Position numbers and translations under genes: made by a program. Below the pieces are notes generated by a model. That model had not been told where the DNA came from and searched no databases. It saw only the letters and a list, made by a program, of their open reading frames with translations. From Engraulis encrasicolus (taxonomy: Eukaryota; Chordata; Actinopteri; Clupeiformes; Engraulidae), in the NCBI RefSeq assembly GCF_034702125.1, contig NC_085868.1:30382595-30446594 (forward strand): DNA of 64,000 bases, given 5' to 3'. Shown here in pieces: positions 52,085 to 64,000 of the stretch (within the stretch, counting starts at the first letter, position 1; every line of letters begins with the position of its first letter).

Positions 52085-53027
52085 CCCACTGACTGAAAAA
52101 AAGATTAGGGCTATTTAACATTATAGGCTTTCTAAAGATCCACTGGATGTGATATTATTTGTGCTGTGACATCTCCTTCCTACATTCATCTACCTTAGTT
52201 CTGTACGTGCAGAACTTGCATTTGCAATGCATTTCAATGGTCAGCATCTAAAGTAGCCTACCTGAATTATGTGCACTAAGCAATCTAATCCATATATTTT
52301 CCAAAGGTTCATAATGTGTACTGAAATCTCCCAACTTCCTCTATCCGTACTTAAGTTCATAAAGTCCTTCTGTAAAGACGGCCATGAGTTGTGGGTCTAA
52401 AATAACTTATTGTAGTAAGCTATCCAATCCATATATTTTCTTAGATATACTGTACACAGCAGATGTGATATAATGTGCATTGAGGCATCTCACAACTTCC
52501 TACATTCCACTACCTTAGTTATGTAATGTGCTTTGCATTACATTGAAATGCATTGATTTCCATTGAAATCCATTGGACAGTTATGGGTTTTGGGCTTAAA
52601 TAGGTGTATAATTTATATTAAACTAGCAAACCCATATATATTGCCTGAAAGGCCACACTCTACAGATATGATATACCAATAATGGGGATTTGACCCACCC
52701 TCCTACAGTCTTCTGCATCAATCTAACCTTGCATTATATTGCTGAAAAAGTGTATGGCGGATACATTTTGACCTATATAATTCATAGGAAAGTACATTAT
52801 CCATCAAAACTGTATAGGCCTACTGTATTTTTTAAAACCCCTAAGGTGTCTACATGTGATATAACATCAATAAAAACATATTCCATCATCACAGACACTT
52901 GCATACATCCAGGCATATATTGCGAAATGCACTGGGTGCCATTATAAAAGTGAGTAAAAATGTAAGAAAGCTACCACTTCCAGAGGGCTATCATACCAAA
53001 TAATGTCCCTCAGGCATGGAGGATTAG
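52085..53027 (-). repeat. Outer inverted arm, right
   Basis: Minus-strand homologue of 38945-39640 and of the tandem units beyond it. It shares CCTCCATGCCTGAGGGACAT, GCAGAAGACTGTAGGAGGG, CCCATAACTGTCCAATGGAT and ATATATGGATTGGATAGC. It also has about three units of roughly 190 bp. Confidence 0.82.
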
Positions 53028-53099
53028 GAAAGCTGATGTGTTTTTATGTGCCAATAAATATGATTCAGATTTGGTAGTACATGTATATTGTTATAATAA

Positions 53100-53460
53100 C
53101 TCACTCAATTCACATTTAGTTGAAGGCCCTGTCCTGACCAGTGCCGTGTCTCATGGCTTGTAGAGCTGAGCTCCTCAGTTTTATAACGCCTATGTCCCGT
53201 AGCCTACTGCAGATGGCAGCAATGGACCGTAAAATGAAGAGCAGATGTACTGGTAAAATGCTCAACACACTCTTCGCCACTTTACAAGGGGGGGCAAGGG
53301 TTTTATTCGTGCCTGAACGTTGTCCATTCTCTGTGTTGACTCATTTTCAGTATTGGCACAATAGTGCTCAGCAATTTTAACAAAGTGTCCAGTGTCCAGT
53401 AATTTCACTCCAGGCCGTATGTTTCAAAGTACATTCTCAGTTGACAGATAAACCGGGCAA
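53100..53460. other. Gap between repeat block and diaph3 promoter
   Basis: Unique-looking sequence with no recognised repeat or exon. Confidence 0.5.
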
Positions 53461-54116
53461 AAAGGGCGGGCGGGAGAGGTTGTGTACATCCTATTTTAGA
53501 CCAATCCAAATGTTACTCTCTCTGAAGATACCGCCCCATTTCTGTCTAAGGATGAATCTGATTGGCTAGTTCCTTTTGTCAGTCAAAACCACACATGGCG
53601 GGCTTTTCCGAATTGACAGCACTGGGAAGTGTTCTGTACCGACGGACTGAAGTTTGAAGTTGCGTCTTGAAGTTTGTGGTGGAAATCGCTTAGAATCATA
53701 CTTGGAGTTGTAAGTGCCTGTGAAAATTAGTTGACACAACTATTGACATTCGCTGCCTGGGGCCTCGTGTCTTCGTACTGTCGTTACCTCGCTAGGTGAT
53801 CTAAAAAGCCTGAAATTGGATTAACATCAGTCGGAGCTAAACTAATTTAGCTAGCAAGCAACAGCGGCGTTTGTTTCCAATCTATGCGTTAGCAAGCTGC
53901 TAGTTGGAGGCCTATCTTCTTTTCCACTCAATTACACCCCATGGCAGGACCTTACAATTACCCTGTCACTGTCAGTGTGTTTTAAGGGTCGCTGAAGGGG
54001 AAAGGGGAGTTCATAAGCCCTTACACGGTCTTTCTACACCCCCTGGTTGATATAACGGTGAATATTTGTCTATTCTGGCAAAGCTAACTAGTAAAGTCTG
54101 ACAGTTTAGCTCTGAC
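53460..54116 (+). promoter_or_regulatory. diaph3 promoter and 5'UTR region
   Basis: Contains a GC-box cluster (GGGCGGGCGGG at 53464-53474), CCAAT (53501-53505), an inverted CCAAT (CTGATTGGCTA, ATTGG at 53561-53565), a GGCGGGC E2F-like site (53597-53603) and a CHR-like TTTGAA (53653-53658). This set is typical of cell-cycle promoters, which fits the mitotic/cytokinesis role of DIAPH3; that reading is inference. No TATA box. The start site is not determined. Confidence 0.55.
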
Positions 54117-54251
54117 ATGGATGACTACCATCATCGATATGATACTTCTGGCCGCGGTCGAGAGAACAAAATGCACCGCAAAAAGGGTTTTGCTGCTGGA
54201 GTGGTCATGGGAAGTTCTGGAAGTGAAGATGCTGAAAGAAAACCTAAATTT
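54117..54251 (+). CDS. diaph3: diaph3, Diaphanous-related formin 3, first coding exon
   Basis: 45 codons: MDDYHHRYDTSGRGRENKMH, then RKKGFAAGVVMGSSGSEDAE and RKPKF, ending exactly at the donor TTT|GTAAGT (54252). The pattern CRESKMPRRKG then EKRPKF in human DIAPH3 exon 1 matches GRENKMHRKKG and ERKPKF. The formin nucleates and elongates unbranched actin filaments downstream of Rho; this exon supplies the basic N-terminal segment ahead of the GTPase-binding domain. The start has G at -3 and +4. It lies head to head with tdrd3, as in human 13q21. Later exons are outside the window. Confidence 0.88.
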
Positions 54252-56237
54252 GTAAGTACACTACCTTATTATATCGACATCATCGAATTGTCATGGTATC
54301 TAGTTACCACATATATATATTTTAACTGTAAAAGTGACATACTTTTATGTCACCTTTGACAGTAGTCACAGGAGGTCGACAGTTGCCAGTCGAAGTGTCA
54401 TCATGACGTTGGTATTTTTTTTTATGAGAAGATGTTAAATTACGGGTACATCACTGTGCATGAATGAAAAAGAGTAACTTTCCACACTTTGTCAAGACCT
54501 CTGCTGACATTGCTTGAAGTTGCTGCCCATGTTTTATATTAATAAAGTAAGAAAGGCTGAATTTTTTAGTCTGCATGGTCCACCATCTGAGGCCCTATCC
54601 ATGATTTGTATGAGCCCATTATTAAACTAAATTAAATGCATCTATGAAAACCTAACACCCAATTTGATGTCTCACCCCGTAGACCACACGTCATATATTG
54701 CTGTAATGACCACACATGAATAGCCAAATAGTTGCCTAGACACATCAGAGTGGTTTCCAGAGTGCCTTTTCTGATATTTCCCCTCAATTTCCTGGCTGCT
54801 TGCCCATTTGGAGAATGAGTCACAATGAAGAAGCAACAGCTTTTTGTGAATGGTAACTGATGAATGACTACCATACTCCTAGACATTCAGGAAAACTGGG
54901 CTAAATTGGTGTTTGTTGACTTCAGTTGCCAAGGATAAAATTAGCTAAGGATAAGAAGTCCGCCTAATCCAGTTTCTCCTCCGTACATCATTGGCAGGTC
55001 ATAATGTTGGTCTGTTGTAGGCTAAATAATCTGGCTGGCTTGGCTATCTGAAAGCTGGAACCGAAAGGGTGACTCTTTTAGACAATTACATTACAGGTAC
55101 ATTATATGCCATTTGCAATGTCCTGCCAATGTGAGGGCAGGGCAGCACATTGGTGAGCATGATGTGGTGAAGTAATTTTTTGTTCCTCAAAATGTCACTA
55201 TTTTTCTTGTCCAGAACTGTTTGGTGGAAATCAGCCAGCCTCAAGCCAGGCTTGCAATTTTAAACAAGTCGAGCTACTGTCTTACACCTTACCCAACTCT
55301 GCTTACATGAAAACAACAAATCCGCTTCACAGTTCCCAGTGACATGATTCCCATACTGGAGGAATCTAACTGGCCAAGAAACGGTTACAATCCAACCCTT
55401 TCAACTTGATTTACTCTCTTTGTAACGGAGGAAATTCGCTCTCATCCTTCAGGTTGGATGCGGGTGTCACAGATAAACATATCAGACAGTAGCATGGAGG
55501 AAGATTGTGAGCAGTTTATGCTCTTGAAAGTTTTTTTTTCATTTATCCTTTATTTATTATGTCACCAAATGTAAGAAAAGGCAACATTGTACGTAGTATA
55601 TTATGCTTGGTCCTCTCTCTCCATCAGGCCTGATTCGCACAAACTTATAATGTTATCCTTATTTTATTACTCTGGCCAGGTATGTACTGCAAAAATACCT
55701 AGTTGAAATAGCTGGCATTGGCTTTTTAATCTACTCTTTATAAGTCTATTGTTGTTCAATAATGATAGCAATGGTGTGGAGGCCTCTTGATAATTTTCAG
55801 GTTCCATTTTTGTAATCGAAACTGCCGGGGGGTTAGAATGTGACCGACGATCCAGGCATACCAGACTCGCGACAATCCAGCAGTGATTTCATGCAGGAAA
55901 TGAATGTGAATTTAGGCCTTACTAATAAGCTCAGTTATGTTTCTGACAAGTGGCTGCAATGGCCAGGAGCAGCCCATTTGGCTTGGGCCCTCTCCACCAC
56001 CACCACCACCACCACCTCCTCCTCCTCCTCCTTCTCCTCCTCATCGACAGTGGCAGCAGCAACAGCGTTGGCAAGTCCGCGTGACAACCGAAAGTTGTAA
56101 TGTGCACCAGCAGCGGCAGCATGATAAGTGGTCCTCAGACCCCTGGATGTAATTGCAGTCTGCCTGTTGTCCATGGAGACAGACCTGTGGCAGTCAGGGG
56201 GCCAGCCCCAGCCCCAGCCGTCTCCACCGCCGCTACC

Positions 56238-56383
56238 CAGGGAAGTCACTGGGGTTGTGTGTTGTCCCGGGCCCAGGGAGAGAGGAGGCCCACTATTGGC
56301 ATCTCATTACATTGCATGTATTAAGTGGAGAGGCCTTTCAAATGGCGTTGTCCCCAGCCCAACCAAAGCTGCCAGCGGCCCTG
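56238..56383 (+). mobile_element. hAT-like MITE, family A, in diaph3 intron 1
   Basis: About 146 bp, CAGGGAAGTCACTGG at the start and CTGCCAGCGGCCCTG at the end. The core TTGTCCCGGGCCCAGGGAGA matches the other copies. No clear target duplication is left. Confidence 0.75.
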
Positions 56384-56974
56384 CTGCCGCCGTCGCCGCC
56401 ACTGCTGCCTTCCTCCCAGAGTGCTTTGCTGATCAGAGAGCCGTACGTGCCGTACCACCGCCACCGCCTGGGGCCTAGGCAAATACCTGGCCTCCATCTC
56501 GCTGTGGTAATGGCCAATCTTCCACCGATGATTAATCGCGCCTGTGGCCCGAGCTGTCCTAGAGGCAGAGAGGAGAGGAGTGCCGGGTAATAGTCAGAGT
56601 TAATGCAATGTGCATGAGAAAATGAGAGCTGGCTGGCAGGCTGGTGGAGGGTGGAAACACAGGGCTTTAGTTGGAGGCTTTCACTCGCTTTGGGTTTTTT
56701 GAGCTCTCTCTCTCTGTGTGTGTGTGTGAGTGTGTGAGTGAGTGAGTGAGATAGAATGCGCCTGCACACCCCTGTGTGTCTATGTACCATGTTTGTGTCC
56801 AGGAGACGAGGCTTGTATGAGGCTGCATTCTGTTATGGAATCCGGAATGAGGAACAGGGTGTGGGTCTGTTCCGTTGGGATTGTCATGCCTGGCTGCTCC
56901 CTACTCAAACAGCTTTTTTCCTCCCCTCCTTCTTTCACCTTACCTCTCTCTTTCTCTCCCTCCCTCCACTGGCC

Positions 56975-56980
<6 letters not shown>

Positions 56981-57046
<66 letters not shown>
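56981..57046. repeat. (CT)n microsatellite
   Basis: About 66 bases, pure, in diaph3 intron 1. Confidence 0.94.
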
Positions 57047-57048
<2 letters not shown>

Positions 57049-58571
57049 ATTTTGGCGGGACAGGACACGGGCGGAATTCTTATGTTAGTGGTCTGATTTA
57101 TGCCGGGCTGTCAGCATTGCACTCGATAGGCCCATGCCAGCCGCCTTAGTCATCCACCAAAGGAATGCCAAGACCGTTGAAAAGGGAGTGATTTTTTTTC
57201 CCTTTAGCACATTCGCAGTATGTAATGTAACGGTCTAACCATTTTAGTGCAGCAGTGATGACTCTATTTATCCTTGACAGATCTTGCACAGACGGAGGCA
57301 TTGTTTCTTTTTTGACCCTGTGTGTGTGTGTGTGTTTGTGTTTGTGTCTGTGTGTGTGATCGATATCTTCTGAGGGACAATTGTGTTATGTGATATGTGA
57401 TTGCGCTGTGAGGGGGTCATAAAAGGTAGGCTATCAGGCCCAAGGCTGTGAAAGGGAAGTTGTCCTGTCTTGGTTGTTTGTGTGAGTGAGTGAGAGAGTG
57501 ACAGGAATTCTTTATATCTTCTGTGAGTGTGTGTTGGAGTGTGTGTCTGTCTCTGTGTGTCTGTGGGTGGTTGAGTGTTTGTGTGCGCTTGCATGTGAGT
57601 ACATTCACAATTGTGTGTGTGTGTGTGTCTCTGTGTACACAAGTTTGTGTGTGTGTGTGTGTGTGTGTGTGGAAGCAATTGACAGAGTGAGGGTATGTGT
57701 GAGTGAGAGTATAGTGTCCCTTTTAATGTAATTAGCAGGAGTGAGTGAGGTCCACCCCTTCCCTTCTCTTCTCTTCCCTCTGTCCTGCACACCCCACCGC
57801 ACCCCATTCAGGTTAGCAGATGACTGCACGCAGGCAGCTAGAGGGGAGTGGAGACTGTTCATCAGAGGGTATTTGCATTCGAGTCACCTCCTCGGCACCC
57901 TCGCTTTTATCCCGAGCCTTTTTACGCAGCGCGGCACGATGCGGCGCGGTGTGGGCAGGACATTTATCAGCGCGTGAGCGAGGCTCGCTCTGCGTTGCTC
58001 TCTCTCTTCGCTCGCTCGCTCGCTTGGCAGGAATGGAAGCCATGTCCTTGGCGTTAGTGGCTCTGTGCTCTCCAGATGGGGCCCAAGGAACACATTTTGG
58101 TTTGCGTGTCTGTCTGAAGGGCTTTTGTCAGCAGTTTACAGTTTTGCAGCTTATTTTTTTCCCCCTACCTTTCTTTGTCTCTCTCTCTCTTTGTGTGCTC
58201 ACACAGAGCTGCCATTGCAGACTCTTGGAGAGAGAGACAGCCTTGGGTATATGGCGTATGTGTGGATAACTAAAGTGAAGGATCTTCCTCTCCCCTCTCC
58301 CCTCTCCCTGTCCTTCCTCCTCTCCTCTCCTGTGTGTTGGGATGTTGCTTGCCTGCCCCACAGTGGTGCTGAAAGTTTGATGAATGGTAATCGTGTTGTT
58401 GTTTATGATGCTGGAGATTAATGCAGTCTCGCCTCCAGGCAGAAAACGCAAGCTGAAACTCTGATTAACATCAGCCTGAGCTGAGCAGCCGATCGATGCA
58501 CATTGCACACGCAGCCAGCATTCAAACAAAGGATGTTTCTCGTATGTTTTGTTGTTTCCCCCCTCCCTTAT

Positions 58572-58572
<1 letters not shown>

Positions 58573-58636
<64 letters not shown>
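58573..58636. repeat. (CA)n microsatellite
   Basis: About 64 bases, pure, in diaph3 intron 1. Confidence 0.94.
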
Positions 58637-61600
58637 CTGAATTTTTCTTTGAAACCTGGACACAATTCCTTTGTTGTTGATTTTTTATTTTTATTAATGT
58701 TGTTTTATTTTTTTATTTTTGTTGTTGTTGTTTTCTTGAGGATTATCAGACCCCCTGTCTCTGTTATTTTCCCTGACAACAAACGACCACAATCTTTTTC
58801 ATAAAAAAAAAAAAGATTCAAGTTTACTGTGTCGGCAGCCCGCGTTTGTAGGAAAAGACGTGGTACAGAATAGCTCCCGTGTCTTCCCTGCTGATTGTTT
58901 CCCCAATCTCTCCCACTTAATCCCCATTTGATTTTTAAGCTGCGCAGGAGTCTGTTATGCGCATCCCGGCAGCATCGCTCTTATCGATCCGGGGCCCATG
59001 AATTAGGCTGGAAATTAATTGCTTTTTGCAGTTGGGGATGTAAGGGTAGAGCTTTCCACCCAGCAAGTGACCAGTGTAGTTGGCCTGATATGTCAGAAAG
59101 AACTAAGTTCAGTTGCAGACGACGGAACCTGTTTTTGGAACTTGAAGACTTTGAAGCATCTTCTAGCACCAATGAGGGGTCTGATTGCTTTGGCCAGTGG
59201 GTGGGCAAACTAAGCTGAAGGCCTTGGGGCAAAATGCGGCATTCTGATCTGTTTCATGCTGACCGCCCACCCTGAAGTCAGAAAATTATAATTGAATGTG
59301 GCCCGTAGTTACATTAACTTTTTATATTAAATATTCTACATCCATTGAACGTTATGACTTCAGAACTTGCATACCATGCTTCTTGTAGCCTCATCAAAGA
59401 GTAGCATGTTAGACAGACTGCAGGTTTCCTCAGTGTTTCCCGTAGAATTTTCGTTGGTCAAGGTGGTGGGGTGAGACGCGTGCCGTGTAGTTTCTCGATA
59501 TGAACATATGATATGATTCATATAAATGTTTATGAGTACAATGTTTTTTTTGTTGAGCCAACTTTAGAAATTACATTCACAACACAGAATCTTCATCTTT
59601 CCAGGGGACCTAGTCAAGGCCGCCTGAACTATAAAGTACTGTGGAAAACTGTTTGCAGATTTGAAACTCTTTCCCTGTAAACAGGTGTTTTGCATTGGAA
59701 GCTTCACATTTTTCAGTAGCCCACAAGCCCACAAGCAGGAAAGTTTGTGGCTGGTGGCTTATGTAGGCCATAGTTCATTGACGACCATGACTTGCATGAA
59801 TGAGAATCTGTTATTGAGAATGGGAATCTGTTATTAACCATACATAATAACATACCATTATTTTGTTTTTATGTGTGAAGTGTGAGTGTGTGTGAGAGGG
59901 GACAAATGAAACTGAGACTGGGACAAATGAAAGCTACTGAACTAAACTGAACTGAACTGAACTGAATCTACATAGATTCCTTTGATATGACATCAGAACA
60001 GAAGGGAAGAGGAACATGCTGAACTGAGTTGTTTTCATGGTCTGGATGCAATGTACCAGGGCACAGTTAGAAGCTTGTCTTATACAGTACTCCGTCACAA
60101 TTGGTGCGGTATAAAATTGTGACAATATTGTCAAAAGTAAACAGTTGTTGCCATTGTGGCTAGCTTTTAATGTGCCTTCTGATTGATCTCCGATGACAGT
60201 TTCATGCACATTTTGTAAATTTGTGTGCGTGCATTTCAGAGCTGCAAGCCAATTTGGTCTTGTCTGTACTTTCATCTAGGAAGTATAGACTTCTAAATTT
60301 GGGCATTTGGGCTAGCAGTTAGCTTACAAATGATCCCATTCGTTTAATGTGAGCACAGAATGAGTTGAGTCTCCTGTTAGGTTGCTGCTCCTGTAAAAAA
60401 AAAAAAAAAAGTTTTAATATTATTCCCTCTGACCATTAGGTGGCGCTTGAATACCACCATATGTGGAAGGCGCCTTCACCCTCCCAGAAAGCCGCACCCC
60501 TAGGTACTTGGTTTACAATGCCTGTAACACAGGTCATGTGCCTCACTGAAAATCAAAATCTAAATAAAAAATAAATGTCTGGGACACAGAGAAATTTGGG
60601 TGGAGGGTGTAGTAGTCTGAGTCTTCCAATTTCTTCTCTTCTTTTTCTTTTTACTTGCCTTCATTCTCTGATGAATGTGAGTACTGGAGGAGTTTTGGGT
60701 ATTGTATTCGACAAGGTTATATTTGATTAACATAATGACATTTTGTTTTCTCAGCTCTTGCTCTGAAAACGTTGGAGGGCATTATCATTATTGATGCCCA
60801 GAGCCAAACCAACAAAAATAAATCGATACAAAGAGTTAAACACAAACACAATGCTAAATGAAACAGTTTGTCTCTGACCCTTTACATTGCTAGTATTCTT
60901 CATCTGAATTGTTATTTGAAGGAGCCTCTGAAAAGAAGACATTTGAGTTTGAAGAAGGAGTTGTGCACAAGTAAACAGTACATTATGCACAAGCAAGATT
61001 TTACTTTGCCGGGCTTTGACCGCGTAACTAACATGGTAATCTATGGCCGTAGCTGCTGTACCGAATGGTATGTTTGTTAAAATATTCACCAGGACATTGA
61101 TGCAGTCACAATATTGCACAGCATCCTGTATTATCTACATTGAGGCCTAAGATTATTCTGTTGGCCCTCCTGATTCTTGAGAGTTATGGCTCTCAGACTA
61201 CAAGTGCATTGTTCCTTTTCTTTTGCAGCGCACATGTTCGTCGTGCTCGTGCATACTTCTGTGTGACTATTAACAAGAACATCCCCAGTACATCTTCAAT
61301 CCCCAAGTCTCAAACGCCACTGCCAACATATTGGCACGGCCCTGTTCTTCTCCCACTCTGGTGGCCACACAGCTGACCGCACACTGACTACCTCGGATCA
61401 ATAGCTAAGTCTCTGCTGATATTTTTCTTTTTGTTCTTCATTTGCCCCGTCTGTCATTGTTTCTGCTTTAGTATTTTATACAAAATAGATTACTTGATAA
61501 ACAAACAAGAACAGTGGAGGGTATACCACTGAGGCCTAACACACCCTCCCTCCATGTGCCTGCCTCTGTCTTAATATGAAGAGTTAGTTCACCCCCGAGC

Positions 61601-62235
61601 TCATAAATAAATGAGTCCTTTGATGAGGCCGGAGTGAGTTGTTTCCGGCGAGTCAGAAAGCACTCAATTTAGCCGATTAGCCGCAATTGCCCGAGCAGGT
61701 GTTCGAATTTGTTCGTTGACATTCCGCCGTCCCCTTCAGAATGCATTGTCCTAAGCCAAACAATCACCTCGCCCATCTGCCTCCACAGAGGCGGAGAACG
61801 AGAGCAAGACCGAAGGAGAGCAGGAAAATGGAAGAGGGAATGCGTAAAAGAGAGAGAGGGAGAGCGAGACAGCGAGAGAGAGGGCGGGAGAAAGACAAAA
61901 AAGAGAATATGAGCAAGATCGAAGGAGAGTATGAGAAGAGAGAGACCGAGAGAGAGAGAGAGAGACCGAGAGGGAGAGAGAGATACAGAGAGAGAGAGAG
62001 GGAGGGAGACAGACAGTGGGAGACCAGGTGGGAGGGAGACAGACAGAACAAGAGGGAGAAGGACAGCAAACAAGCCCCGAACCGTGGTTCCGACGGGAGT
62101 GTAACATGACGAGGGTCAACGCGACTAGAAGAACGAGCGCCAATTAAGCTGCCAGATTGATTCTTCTGTTGCGGACAGACAGGCAGAGCAAGGAGAGGAG
62201 CAGGTGGAGGAGAGATCGAAAAGAGGATAGGGGAG

Positions 62236-62273
<38 letters not shown>

Positions 62274-62498
62274 TAGATGAAGAGAGAGCGATGGAGATGG
62301 GGAGAGGTGGCAAGATGCAGAGTGAGAGGTGGAGAGAAGAGAGCGTGGGGAGGGGAAGAAAAGAAAAACAATTTACGCCCAGGCTTTGCGGCGATGCCTG
62401 GACATCTGGAGTGCCAACAGCTGGCATCTCCTGGGCAATCTTACTCATGTCCCTACCAACACCCCAATATCCCCCTCAGCCCGCAGGGGAGGCCTAGC

Positions 62499-62500
<2 letters not shown>

Positions 62501-62530
<30 letters not shown>

Positions 62531-62590
62531 TGTTTGTCTGTGTGTGTGTGTGTGTGTTTGTGTTTGTCTGTGTGTGTGTGTGTGTGTGTG
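62501..62590. repeat. (TG)n microsatellite, compound
   Basis: TG with a duplicated TTTGTGTTTGTC interruption. Confidence 0.92.
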
Positions 62591-62974
62591 CGTGCATGTG
62601 TGCATGTTTTGAGTGTGATCGTGTGTGTCTGAGTGTAAATTTTATGTGTGCGTGCGTGTGTGTGTGATTATGTGTGGGAAGTTAAGCCAAGACACCAAAG
62701 TGGGAATGCAGGGATGCGAGTGTGCATGTGTGTGTTGTACTGGCATGGCTATGTGTGAAGTGAGGGGCTGCTGTGGGCGCGTAGGTGTTGGAAGGTGTTC
62801 GTATAAATCCATAAGTGATTTTATACTGGTGATTTCACAGGCCAGTAGCTGTGTCTGTCTATGCGAGTCAGATGGTTGATACCCAAGTGAAAGGATGTTT
62901 GTTCTTTAGTACAGTTCACTTAATAGGCTTAAATGCAATCAAAGGCCTACTGTAATGAAATTGCTCTACCGGTA

Positions 62975-63088
62975 TTAGGCAAACTATAGGAGCAAGCAAC
63001 AGGAACTCGCACACCTGAATGCTGATACAATATTGCATAGCCATTCAGGTGTGCGAGTTCCCCTGGCTTGCTCCTATAGCTCACCTAT
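62975..63088. repeat. Near-perfect hairpin
   Basis: Arms of about 45 bp: TAGG-AAACTATAGGAGCAAGC with GGAACTCGCACACCTGAATG pair with CATTCAGGTGTGCGAGTTCC and GCTTGCTCCTATAG. The loop is about 20 nt. It resembles a small foldback MITE; no target duplication assigned. Confidence 0.75.
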
Positions 63089-63346
63089 TGGAACCTAGAC
63101 ACCCACCAGATATCAAGACAAAAGGCGTGGTACCTCCATTGGAAAGAACTAAACATTCTCCACAACTTGGGCTCCTTTGTCATGAAATAGTGAGCATTGT
63201 GAAATATGTTAATATGGTTAAGGGTGGAATGTTGACTGCCATGTACATCTAGCCTAAACCCAGGCTGGATTGTGTACAAAGCATCCCCAGAAACGGGCAG
63301 CAGCGCAACCAGGGTTGTCCTTGAGTATCATGCAGATTGGAAAATA

Positions 63347-63448
<102 letters not shown>

Positions 63449-63880
63449 GGATTGCTGAGTAGTTGTATGGAATAACGTACAACGTGCATGGCCTTGGCAC
63501 AGATGACATGTTGAGGCATCCTCCTTCTCCTCCTTCACCTTTTCTCCTCCGCCTCCTCCTCCATCTCCTCCCTCCTTCTCCACCTTCTCTTCCTCCGCCG
63601 CCTCCTCCTCCTCCCCCTCCTCCCCCTCCCCATCTCCTCCTCCACCTCCTCTCCTCCTCATTGGTAGTCGTGGTGGTGGTGATGGCATGCTGCTTATTGA
63701 ACAGAGCCAGGCGAAGGAGAAGCAATTATAGCCTCTGCCAGCCCTTTATCACGCCACTACCTGGCCCAACCGGACATTTGCAGACGTTTGATCGCATGGC
63801 AAACTGACAAAAGGTCCACACAGACCCCCTCACTCGCACATGCACACACATGCACTTGCGCACACATGCACACACAAATG

Positions 63881-63882
63881 CA

Positions 63883-63977
<95 letters not shown>

Positions 63978-64000
63978 ACACACACACACACACACACACA
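63881..64000. repeat. (CA)n microsatellite, runs off the window
   Basis: At least 120 bases with a single CCC interruption near 63975. Confidence 0.95.

Overview
The window is nuclear DNA from a ray-finned fish, probably a teleost. The evidence is vertebrate-type split genes with GT-AG introns, long (TG/CA)n, (GA)n and (CT)n microsatellites, an intact Tc1-like transposon, tRNA-derived SINEs with a fish-type tail, and many short hAT-, piggyBac- and Harbinger-like elements. Nothing points to bacteria, phage or an organelle. The species cannot be named from the sequence.

Two genes are present, head to head. On the minus strand, tdrd3 (Tudor domain-containing protein 3) runs from its start codon at 35497 to its stop at 5987. 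It has 13 coding exons that join in frame to 947 codons plus stop, and a probable non-coding last exon ends near 2915. The exons encode the N-terminal OB-fold/DUF1767 region (TOP3B-binding in mammals), a UBA domain, a long Gly/Arg/Gln-rich linker, the Tudor domain and a C-terminal motif resembling the exon-junction-complex-binding motif. On the plus strand, the first coding exon of diaph3 (Diaphanous-related formin 3) is at 54117-54251 and its first intron fills the rest of the window. The same two genes are neighbours on human chromosome 13q21, which supports both calls.

Layout: 1-2914 downstream of tdrd3; 2915-35497 tdrd3, with a complete Tc1-like transposon (18453-20070) in intron 8; 35498-53400 an intergenic block of about 18 kb made of nested repeats; 53460-54116 the diaph3 promoter and 5'UTR region; 54252-64000 diaph3 intron 1, rich in low-complexity DNA.

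The most unusual region is 37.3-53.0 kb. Two inverted arms (about 38945-40380 and 52085-53027) enclose an 8.29-kb element with hAT-like ends and a perfect 8-bp target duplication (43561-51847). That contains an element with GGCTCG-type ends flanked by TA (43889-50651). This in turn contains a second inverted-arm element related to the outer one (44887-49303) and a 1.1-kb Harbinger-like element (49319-50440). A 156-bp hAT-like MITE sits inside one inner arm. Paralogous copies elsewhere in the window provide empty sites that verify two of these insertions. I found no new protein-coding system; the novelty is in repeat architecture and in several unusual tdrd3 splice sites.
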